Part shown: positions 53,601 through 60,140 of the stretch, one piece after another
Numbering within the stretch: position 1 is the stretch's first letter
Layout of the letters: every line of letters begins with the position of its first letter
Assembly: GCF_000424585.1 (NCBI RefSeq)
Contig: NZ_KE384211.1
Location: 332,698-392,837, forward strand
DNA length: 60,140 bases
Source: Butyrivibrio sp. MC2013
GTDB taxonomy: Bacteria; Bacillota; Clostridia; Lachnospirales; Lachnospiraceae
Reading direction: 5' to 3'
Notes under the pieces: generated by a model
Database searches by the model: none
What the model was told of the DNA's origin: nothing
What the model saw: the letters and a program-made list of their open reading frames with translations, nothing else
Made by a program: the position numbers and the translations under genes

Positions 53601-54371
53601 TTATTCTTTTATCTCATCGTCAGAGCTTTTATCTGCCTTTTCATCCAGAGGAAAGCCCACAGATATCTTTAAGAGCCTGATAATCCTGTCCCTGTTGCCT
53701 GACATAAAGCCTACTATATTTCTGATAAAGAAGAGCTCCTTGTATCTAAGCTTTGGGACCCTGCTCAGAACCTCTTCTCTTAGATAATTGCCGCCGTGCT
53801 CATCCACAAACTTGCCTGCGGCATCTCTTCTTTTCTTTGCTTCTTTCTCTATGTCATCAATAAAGCGGTTCAGGTCTACCATATTGCCGATTGACAGGAA
53901 TACATCGCCCCCTATAAAGCCTGCAAGCACTATAGCCACATTTACCAGTATATTCATAGGCAGTGACTCTATGAAACTTATAATAGGAAGTATACCGTAG
54001 GGCAAAAGGATCACGCCTGCAAAGCCAAAAGCCATGGAACAGGACAGACAGATACGTCCGTGAACATTAAAGGGAATAGTAGAATAATCCCACCATCTGG
54101 CGCCAAAGAATTTCTCCAGTATAAAGCTTGTCAGATATTCAAGGATCGCTGAGCTGACCATACATATAAAGAAGAGAAATACAGGCCTGCCAACAAAGCC
54201 TCCAAATACCCTGGCTGCAATGATCGCTCCAAAACCATAAATGGGACATAGGGGGCCGTAGAGGAAGCCCCTGTTATCCAGCTTCCCGGATAAAACAGTA
54301 TAGAGTACAGACTCCCAGAGCCAGCCTACAAAAGAAAAAACAGTAAATTCAATTACAAAAATTGCTAACAT
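53601..54371 (-). CDS. CmpB-like integral membrane protein
   Basis: 256 residues. Five or six membrane helices occupy about 5-180, with FSFVGWLWESVLYTVLSGKL, RGFLYGPLCPIYGFGA and ARWWDYSTIPFNVHGRICL, which mark the CmpB-type putative ABC transporter family (PF06541). The C-terminal 75 residues are charged (EKEAKKRRDAAGKFVDEHGGN). No ABC ATPase is near it. Function unknown. Followed by tldD in the same direction. Confidence 0.85.
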   Translation of the reverse strand: MLAIFVIEFTVFSFVGWLWESVLYTVLSGKLDNRGFLYGPLCPIYGFGAIIAARVFGGFVGRPVFLFFICMVSSAILEYLTSFILEKFFGARWWDYSTIPFNVHGRICLSCSMAFGFAGVILLPYGILPIISFIESLPMNILVNVAIVLAGFIGGDVFLSIGNMVDLNRFIDDIEKEAKKRRDAAGKFVDEHGGNYLREEVLSRVPKLRYKELFFIRNIVGFMSGNRDRIIRLLKISVGFPLDEKADKSSDDEIKE

Positions 54372-54395
54372 AGATCTAAATCCCTTTTCTGATAA

Positions 54396-54971
54396 TTAAT
54401 TGCGTCTCTTGTTCTTACCAAGATAAAAGCCCATGGCAGCGCCAACAAGGCCTCCTATGATATGTCCCATATTGGATACATTGTCATTGATAAAAATACC
54501 CTGGAATACCTGCTGGCCCAGATATATAGCAGCCACAAGTATAAAGGTCAGGGGAAGCTCACCTTCTCTAAATCCTGTAAGAGAAGAGAGCATGATAAAG
54601 GCAAATACTACGCCGCTGGCTCCGCACAGTCCTACACCGGGGAAAAAGATATAGTTCACAGCCGCTGTCACAATAGCTGTAAGACCTATGACCTCCAGCA
54701 TGGTAGCTGTTCCATTCTTCTCTTCCAGCATAGGTCCAAGAAGGAGCAGGTATGAAGCATTGCCAAGGAAGTGTTCCCAGCTGCTGTGCCCAAAGATATA
54801 GCTGATAAATCTGACATAGGTCATAGGATCTGACATAGACGATCTGTAAGTCATAAAAAACGCCTCTGTGATCCTGCCACCTGTAATAGCACCGGCCAGA
54901 GTCGCTCCAAATGCAATGATCATGAACCATAAAGTTACGGGAGCATTAAAAGTGATTGTAAGTTTCTTCAT
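54396..54971 (-). CDS. Rhomboid-family intramembrane serine protease
   Basis: 191 residues from the ATG at 54971 (AAGGG seven bases ahead; a frame start at 55016 is less likely). Six membrane helices; the catalytic Ser is in VGLCGASGVVFAF (GxSG) and the His in SNMGHIIGGLVGA, so the dyad is complete. HSSWEHFLGNASYLLLLGPML holds the helix-2 conserved Asn. It cleaves membrane proteins in the lipid bilayer. Lies between the amylase gene and the CmpB-like gene, with a terminator on the amylase side. Confidence 0.93.
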   Translation of the reverse strand: MKKLTITFNAPVTLWFMIIAFGATLAGAITGGRITEAFFMTYRSSMSDPMTYVRFISYIFGHSSWEHFLGNASYLLLLGPMLEEKNGTATMLEVIGLTAIVTAAVNYIFFPGVGLCGASGVVFAFIMLSSLTGFREGELPLTFILVAAIYLGQQVFQGIFINDNVSNMGHIIGGLVGAAMGFYLGKNKRRN

Positions 54972-55068
54972 AGCTTTGCCCTTTTTCCCCTCGTATTTAA
55001 TTAAAATTTTTCCCATTGAAAATCTTACCCTATCCGGGACTATTTGTCACTTCATAGATTTGCAGTCG

Positions 55069-55106
55069 AAAAGCCCCTGGGCACATAACTGTACTCAGGG
55101 GCTTTT
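55069..55106 (-). terminator. Intrinsic terminator of the amylase gene
   Basis: Stem AAAAGCCCCTG...CAGGGGCTTTT, ending in TTTTC on the minus strand. Confidence 0.85.
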
Positions 55107-55132
55107 CTGGGGTTTAAACAAATATGGGGTTA

Positions 55133-58100
55133 TTACGCTGCGTTATCTGATACAGAAGCGGCCTTGTCACTGTCTGTATCCTCCTGCATAACTTCAGTAG
55201 CCTGTGAAGCAGGCGTTGTTACTGAACTTGTTGTCACAGGAGCCGAATTGTTGCCCAGTCCCAGGAAGGCCAGAAGCTCTTCTCTGGAAGGGAACTTGGT
55301 AATAGTTTCAATGCAGATATATACATGTTCATCATCGCTTATGATATAGGAATCAGTCTGATCACCTATTGTATTATTAAAGATGATGTTCAGGTTGCTG
55401 GAGGGAACAACAGGTGCTGTTGCCTTCCACCAGCCATCTCCAAGATCAGTACAAGCCTTGCCGGGCCAGTTGCCAAATCCGGTGCTGTCGCCCCAAAGAT
55501 ATGCATATACTGTCTCCCAACCTTTTGAATTGTAGAAGTATACATCAGTCTCGCCTGTGATAGCATGTGCCTGGATCAGCTCTTCCTTGGAAGCAAAAGT
55601 CCTGGTGTCATAAGCTGAGCAGTACCTGTTGGTGATATTGGAGATCAGGATGTTGCCGGTCTGAGATCCTGCACCACTGTTGTTGAAGATCACGTTAAGG
55701 CTCATTGAAGGATTCTCATTGATAGTCACCTTCCACCATCCGTCACCTACTTCAGTACAATGTGTTCCTGGCCAACCACCAAGTGCCTCACCTGTTCCCC
55801 AGGAATATGCACTTACGTCACTCCACTCAAGGTTGTTATAGAAGAATACTGTTACAGTACCGGGTACCATATCAATATCCTGCCATGCAGCATCCTTGCT
55901 CTCGTATGCATTACCATTTTCGCCTGTGAAATATACATTTACATCATCTTTTACTACAAAATCAGCTGACTGGCTACCCTGGCCGTTGTTATTGAAGATG
56001 ATATGCAGGTTGTTATCAGGAGCATGAGGTATGCTTACTGACCAGAAGCCGTCACCTTCATTGCTGCAAGCCTTGCCGGGCCATCCGCCAAAGAGTTCGC
56101 CTATGCCATCGCCATAGATATATGCTGATACACCCTCCCAGCTCCTCGAGTTAAAGAAGTGTACTGTAGTAGACTTAAGTCCCAGAGCTTCTTCGAGCTC
56201 TGATCTGCTATTAAATACTTTATCAAGTGAAGCTGAGATATATGCGGGTTTTGTAGTATCAAGCTCGTACTGCTGGCTGCTCTCACCTGCTCCGTTATTA
56301 AATGAAACTGTTGCTGCACTCTTGCCTGTAACATCAATTACTGCTCTGTACCAGCCGTCACCATCTGCTGTCATCTTCACGCCGGGAGCTGTCTCTCCAT
56401 CCTCAAGCATGTATACTTCATTCCAGTTCTTGTCATTGTAGAAATGAACTGTCATAGCCTTGCTGTCTTCTGCGCCGTAGAGTACTACTGCAGACTTAGC
56501 TGCTACTGTACCTGATATCTCACCGCCTGTTACTGTAAATACTGCTCCTGAACCGGCATGGTCTGTATATCTGCCATCAGCAAGGCTTGTAAGCTGGTCA
56601 AGAGTAAAATCATTACCGGAAGCATTTACTACTACCAGTCCCTTAGTACCTCTCTCGATGAGGAGAACACCTGCATTACCTGCAGGATTGGACATCTTCT
56701 CACCTTCGCCGTCCATCTCTACTCTGAAGTGATTGATGGCTGCTACCGTTTGATCCTTATAGTTGTCATTACCTGCGATACCTATGATATTGGTACCGAA
56801 TTCATCACTCTTGCTGCTGCCCTGAGGTCTTGAGAAGAAAAGCGGTGTACCATCTTTTCTGGCACCGATGATAGCCCATCCAAGTACGATATCTCTGTCA
56901 TCAAGAGCTGTCCAGCTGCCGTCGTTGTAATAGTTGTCATGGGATTCAACCCAGGTTACCAGCTTGTCAGGGTCTGCGCTGTCGCCAATGCAATAATCGG
57001 ACAGGTTGGATACCAGGAGATTGCCGCCTACAATAGCTGTCCTTATATTAGCACCGTAGCTGCTGGCTGTTACTCCGCCGATCTCATCGATATACTCGCC
57101 CAGCACCTTGTTATTACCACCCTGGAGTACTTCACCATAGTTAAAGATCTTATCTGCTGCTGTGATATCTGTAGTAACTCTCTCCCAGAAATTATTTTCC
57201 ACGCCTTCGGGATGAGGGTCGCCGGGGAGACCTATGTGCTTTGCGGAATCATATCTAAAGCCGTCTGCACCATCTGCAATACACTGATCAAGGAAGGCGA
57301 TAAAATAGTCCTGGAAGTCCTTGTTCTCAGTATCGATATCCGGAAGTCCACCGATCTCATATCTGGTGCAATAAAGTCTGTCTGTATAATTGGATGTAGC
57401 TGTATGTCCTTCCTCGTGGAAGAGATTCTCTTTACCACCTACTGCATCTATAAGTGCCTGACTAACCTGGCTCTCATCTGTAGTTGTGTGGTTGGGTACT
57501 ACGTCTACAATTACTCTTACGCCCAGGCTCTGTGCCTTGTCACACATAGCCTTGAATTCATCTTCTGTACCCAGCTGATAATTACCGATTGTGTAATCAG
57601 TAGGCTGATAATGATAATACCAATGTCCTGTTCCACCTATAGTCATAGTCTTATTAGTATCAAGACATGCCTGGATAGGTGAAGTCTGGATCGCAGTGTA
57701 GCCTGCATCTGCTATTGCCTCAAGATTGTCAGAGATGGTATTAAAATCCCAGCAAAATACCTGAAGGATAGTACCCTTTGCAATTGCTTCTCTGTCACTG
57801 TCGCCTGTGTAACCGACTTCAGGTGTATCATTACCTTCGTCTCCGGGCTGATCCTCACCGCCGGGTACTACTTCCTCGCCTGAACCGCTGTTTCCGGAAC
57901 CGCCGTTATCTTTGCCATGTCCCTTGCCGTTACCATTGCCATTATTTCCAGAATTGCCATTTCCATTTCCGTTGTTTCCGGAATTGCCATTTCCGTTTCC
58001 ATTGTTTCCATTATTACCATTGTTTCCATTGTTACCGTTATTATCGGAATTTCCATTTCCGTTGCCGTTATTTCCATTATTGCCGGAATTTCCGTTTCCC

Positions 58101-58549
58101 TTTCCATTGTTACCCTTGCCGTTGCCGTTATTACCGGCATCGTTTTTATCTTTCTTCTTGGAAGTGGTAGCTGACTTTGCTGCACTTGTTTTAGTGGATT
58201 TAGCAGCTGCAAGAGTCCTTGTAGCACCTGCTACAGCCTTTGTCTCTTCCACTTCGTCAAGCTCTTCTTCAGACTCTTCATCCTCTGCCTCGAGCTCTTC
58301 TTCCTCTTCTTCATCTTCGAGAGCTTCTTCCTCTTCTTCAGATGTTTCTACCGTTTCTATCTCTGTCACTTCCTCTGTATCCGAAATGACTTCTGATGCC
58401 TCTTCCTCGCTCAGAACTTCACTGCGGACCAGTGAGTCAGGAGCATTCTCGGCTTTTTTCTTACTACCTCCATAAGCCACTGCTCCCACTGCCAGCGCCA
58501 GTACCAGTACTGCCGCTATCAGTACCCCTAACAAGCTCCTCTTTTTCAT
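55133..58549 (-). CDS. Secreted GH13 alpha-amylase with four starch-binding modules
   Basis: 1138 residues from the ATG at 58549 (AGGAGAGGAC ahead). A signal or anchor segment (about 1-28), a Glu-rich stretch (about 45-105), a Lys/Ala/Thr-rich stretch, and an Asn-Gly repeat linker (about 138-212) come first. The GH13 barrel runs from about 250 to 600: VDVVPNHT, GFRYDSAKH (nucleophile Asp), NYGEVLQGG (acid/base Glu) and VESHDNYYND (third Asp). Four related modules of about 95 residues follow, each starting FYN..W..V and ending FNN.G..SQ, like CBM26. No LPXTG. It breaks down starch outside the cell. Monocistronic. Confidence 0.93.
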   Translation of the reverse strand: MKKRSLLGVLIAAVLVLALAVGAVAYGGSKKKAENAPDSLVRSEVLSEEEASEVISDTEEVTEIETVETSEEEEEALEDEEEEEELEAEDEESEEELDEVEETKAVAGATRTLAAAKSTKTSAAKSATTSKKKDKNDAGNNGNGKGNNGKGNGNSGNNGNNGNGNGNSDNNGNNGNNGNNGNNGNGNGNSGNNGNGNGNSGNNGNGNGKGHGKDNGGSGNSGSGEEVVPGGEDQPGDEGNDTPEVGYTGDSDREAIAKGTILQVFCWDFNTISDNLEAIADAGYTAIQTSPIQACLDTNKTMTIGGTGHWYYHYQPTDYTIGNYQLGTEDEFKAMCDKAQSLGVRVIVDVVPNHTTTDESQVSQALIDAVGGKENLFHEEGHTATSNYTDRLYCTRYEIGGLPDIDTENKDFQDYFIAFLDQCIADGADGFRYDSAKHIGLPGDPHPEGVENNFWERVTTDITAADKIFNYGEVLQGGNNKVLGEYIDEIGGVTASSYGANIRTAIVGGNLLVSNLSDYCIGDSADPDKLVTWVESHDNYYNDGSWTALDDRDIVLGWAIIGARKDGTPLFFSRPQGSSKSDEFGTNIIGIAGNDNYKDQTVAAINHFRVEMDGEGEKMSNPAGNAGVLLIERGTKGLVVVNASGNDFTLDQLTSLADGRYTDHAGSGAVFTVTGGEISGTVAAKSAVVLYGAEDSKAMTVHFYNDKNWNEVYMLEDGETAPGVKMTADGDGWYRAVIDVTGKSAATVSFNNGAGESSQQYELDTTKPAYISASLDKVFNSRSELEEALGLKSTTVHFFNSRSWEGVSAYIYGDGIGELFGGWPGKACSNEGDGFWSVSIPHAPDNNLHIIFNNNGQGSQSADFVVKDDVNVYFTGENGNAYESKDAAWQDIDMVPGTVTVFFYNNLEWSDVSAYSWGTGEALGGWPGTHCTEVGDGWWKVTINENPSMSLNVIFNNSGAGSQTGNILISNITNRYCSAYDTRTFASKEELIQAHAITGETDVYFYNSKGWETVYAYLWGDSTGFGNWPGKACTDLGDGWWKATAPVVPSSNLNIIFNNTIGDQTDSYIISDDEHVYICIETITKFPSREELLAFLGLGNNSAPVTTSSVTTPASQATEVMQEDTDSDKAASVSDNAA

Positions 58550-58936
58550 GTCCTCTCCTTTCAATTTGTAAATAGATCAGATCAGCCCCCCTGAAAGGTT
58601 GATGATCCTTTGATAAACGAAAATACGGATATCATAATACTTATTTCAGATTATGATCAGCACATAATGCACAAAAGGCAAGATAAGAACTGACAAAGTA
58701 AAAGCATAAATCAGCTTACCGATTAACCTGATCTTTTTTGCCTAATTTACATGCATTCCTTTAATGCTGTTTTATATTTTCGTTTACCGCTTAACTGCAT
58801 TCAATTATAGCTTTTGATGATTTTTCATGTCAACAAAGAGTAACATGTAATATCTCACTAAAATAAAGGGAAATATTTAGATATTTTGACTTTTGATCGC
58901 TATATTGCTTCCGCACCCATAAGGTATATTCAGGAT
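58550..58936. other. Intergenic region upstream of the amylase gene
   Basis: AT-rich, without a gene. It should contain the amylase promoter and any catabolite-control site; no convincing cre palindrome was seen by eye. Confidence 0.45.
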
Positions 58937-58964
58937 TTGCGTCTGCGCGATATTGTGATAATAT
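58937..58964 (+). promoter_or_regulatory. Promoter of the DUF6465-like gene
   Basis: TTGCGT, 16 bases, TAATAT with TGA directly before the -10 (extended -10 type), about 50 bases ahead of the start codon. Confidence 0.65.
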
Positions 58965-59018
58965 ATATACGTAGATTATTAATTCTGTGATATAGGCATA
59001 AATAAGGGAGGATTGATT

Positions 59019-59393
59019 ATGGCAGTAAAAAAGACAGTAGCTGCTGAGACCAAGGCAGCTGAAACAACCAAGAAACCCGCAGCTAAAAAGACTCCTGCAG
59101 CTAAGAAAACAACTACAGCAAAGAAGTCTACTACAGCCGCAAAGAAGCCTTCAACAGCAAAGAAAGCTCCTGCAAAGGAAGTTGAAGAAGAAACAGCTAT
59201 CGAGCTGATCCTTCAGTTCCAGGGAAGAGATATCGATCTGGCTGATATTCTTGACAAGGTACTGGATGCAACAGATGATAAGGATCTGAAGAAATCTCCT
59301 GAGAAGATCTGCATCTATGTTCAGCCTGAGAATGGCGTAGCTTACTACACCATCGACGATGAGGGCGACGAGAACAGCAAAGTAGAGATCTGA
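59019..59393 (+). CDS. Histone-H1-like DUF6465-family protein
   Basis: 124 residues from the ATG at 59019, seven bases from GGGAGG. The N-terminal 50 residues are Lys/Ala/Thr/Pro-rich with repeated KKPAAKKTP, AKKTTTAKKS, like the tail of histone H1. The C-terminal 65 residues form a compact acidic domain (TAIELILQFQGRDIDLADIL, then IYVQPENGVAYYTIDDEGDE). The basic tail could bind DNA or RNA; this is inference. Monocistronic, with a strong promoter and terminator, so probably well expressed. Confidence 0.8.
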   Translation: MAVKKTVAAETKAAETTKKPAAKKTPAAKKTTTAKKSTTAAKKPSTAKKAPAKEVEEETAIELILQFQGRDIDLADILDKVLDATDDKDLKKSPEKICIYVQPENGVAYYTIDDEGDENSKVEI

Positions 59394-59444
59394 CAGGGTG
59401 TTCTATATTGCCCACATCTTTTGGTATTATAGTTCAAATAATAC

Positions 59445-59490
59445 GCTGTGAAAAAATGAGATCCTTTTTCATTTTTTCACAGCTTTTTTA
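59445..59490 (+). terminator. Intrinsic terminator of the DUF6465-like gene
   Basis: Stem GCTGTGAAAAAATGAG...CATTTTTTCACAGC, then TTTTTTATTT. Confidence 0.92.
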
Positions 59491-59528
59491 TTTAAAAGAG
59501 GTTGTCCAAAAGGACAACCTCTTTTAAA
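59491..59528. terminator. Bidirectional terminator hairpin
   Basis: TTTAAAAGAGGTTGTCC-AAA-AGGACAACCTCTTTTAAA. It is symmetric, with A and T runs at its foot, so it could stop transcripts from the accessory genes on the right as well. Confidence 0.75.
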
Positions 59529-59603
59529 GCTTTTACTGATTATTTTCCGACTACACTCTAGCCTTAAAATACCACTCAAGAGTATTCCATACCTGAATTG
59601 TCA

Positions 59604-59903
59604 TCAATCATCAACAGATATGGTTTTAGAAGCCCTTTCAACATTGCTCCAAGGTCCATAAATACAATTGCCTGTTGAATCACTAACCCCAACCCGAACC
59701 CTGACATAATATACCTGACCTCTTAATCCACTTGCCAGTGTATCGAAATCATCACTGTTATTCGTAGTTTTACTATCCTTAGTCACAGTAACGGTATTGT
59801 TAATAATGTTGCTAATTCCTTCCGCTGTCACAGCCTTACTCTCACTCGCTGTCACAAACCTTTTCATTTTTCTGTCATAAGTTTGGAGAGGTTTGTGCGG
59901 CAT
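59604..59903 (-). pseudogene. Chimeric ORF ending in a fibronectin-III-like fragment
   Basis: Frame of 99 codons from an ATG that overlaps the stop of the upstream gene (TGATG at 59901-59905). Its first 40 residues (MPHKPLQTYDRKMKRFVTAS...) look like the start of a cytoplasmic protein, but the last 45 (GLRGQVYYVRVRVGVSDSTG..., then YGPWSNVERASK) match the end of an FN3 domain from a surface protein. Just downstream another short frame reads QVWNTLEWYFKARV before a stop. It looks like the joint of two broken genes. A real short fusion protein cannot be excluded. Confidence 0.45.
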
Positions 59904-60140
59904 CAGCCGCACTCCTCTTTATGATATTTCTCAATCCATCTGTCTGCCTCTGCAATGGCTCTTGCTATTGCTTTTGCATTATCCTGGTTCAGGTTCGTAT
60001 ACTTTTTGAGCCGCTCCTCATTCCAAAACACATCTCTTAGTCCTGCCAGTTCACTCCCGATATTCCAGTTCGGTATACATATATAGTTTCCATCTCTATG
60101 CTCGCCAACTATTGTATGAAATGTCCAGCCACTAGCTTCT
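59903..60140 (-). CDS. DUF6618-like protein, cut by the window edge
   Basis: About 78 residues of the C-terminal part, stop at 59903-59905; the start lies beyond the window. The segment GWTFHTIVGEHRDGNYICIP and the WNIGSELAGLRDVFWNEERL that follows it suggest a small family I connect with DUF6618, often in mobile or phage-like regions. The end is a helical AIARAIAEADRWIEKYHKEE. Function unknown. Confidence 0.55.
   Translation of the reverse strand, partial: EASGWTFHTIVGEHRDGNYICIPNWNIGSELAGLRDVFWNEERLKKYTNLNQDNAKAIARAIAEADRWIEKYHKEECG

Noticed and set aside
57778..58475. Long plus-strand ORFs opposite the amylase linker
   Set aside because: They arise from the repeated Asn-Gly and Glu codons; residues are monotonous (Cys/His/Arg or Ser/Pro/Leu/Phe).

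Overview
The window looks like chromosome from a Gram-positive Clostridia, most likely a motile, starch-degrading member of the Lachnospiraceae (Butyrivibrio/Roseburia relatives). The reasons are a tyrosyl-tRNA synthetase behind a T-box leader, GntR/YtrA-type and PadR regulators, CheV, PilZ and GGDEF proteins, a secreted GH13 amylase with repeated starch-binding modules, a giant GH25 surface protein, and several families I associate with this group (DUF4867-, DUF4869- and DUF6465-like). No rRNA, tRNA, CRISPR array or complete insertion sequence was seen. Almost all genes lie on the minus strand.

Layout (plus-strand order). 1-1.4 kb: a truncated protein with repeated EIAALF motifs and a Sir2-like protein. 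1.4-3.2 kb: three-hairpin repeats around a membrane-anchored EEP-family hydrolase. 3.2-11.1 kb: five genes that abut or overlap (SpoIIE-type phosphatase, unknown protein, alanine-racemase-like protein, substrate-binding protein, sensor-MFS fusion); this is the best candidate for an undescribed system. 11.2-14.2 kb: cheV with a SigD-like promoter, a MITE-like element, a candidate small RNA and a PilZ protein. 14.2-22.7 kb: RNase H, a membrane MutS-like ATPase, purine salvage (deaminase plus nucleoside phosphorylase), an ABC-F ATPase and a serine hydrolase. 22.7-23.9 kb: a stack of palindromic repeats. 23.9-28.2 kb: a YtrA-type regulator with ABC transporter, and an XRE regulator. 28.4-31.2 kb: tyrS with T-box, and a diguanylate cyclase. 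31.2-38.8 kb: small metabolic and hydrolase genes plus a PadR/HAAS/DUF4097-like envelope module. 39-41.7 kb: threonine aldolase and an AT-rich P-loop NTPase/DUF4869-like pair. 41.9-47.3 kb: giant GH25 protein. 47.4-55 kb: an MFS transporter, a DHH phosphoesterase, the TldD/TldE pair, CmpB-like and rhomboid membrane proteins. 55.1-59.4 kb: amylase and a histone-H1-like DUF6465 protein. 59.6-60.1 kb: accessory remnants cut by the window edge.

A second theme is the density of modular hairpin repeats. At least six recurrent designs occur (142-bp three-hairpin unit, 227/384-bp MITE-like palindrome, 174-bp direct repeat, 145-bp pair, 56-bp tandem unit, 142-bp inverted repeat). Several supply or directly abut the stop codon of the neighbouring gene, so they may act as mobile gene-end or terminator modules.

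Functional links that can be argued from the sequence: cheV, PilZ, GGDEF and SpoIIE proteins form a signalling and motility layer; nucleoside phosphorylase and the deaminase form a purine operon; PadR/HAAS and YtrA modules are typical envelope-stress circuits; amylase, rhomboid and GH25 proteins act at the cell surface. Products are assigned from motifs read by eye, without database searches.
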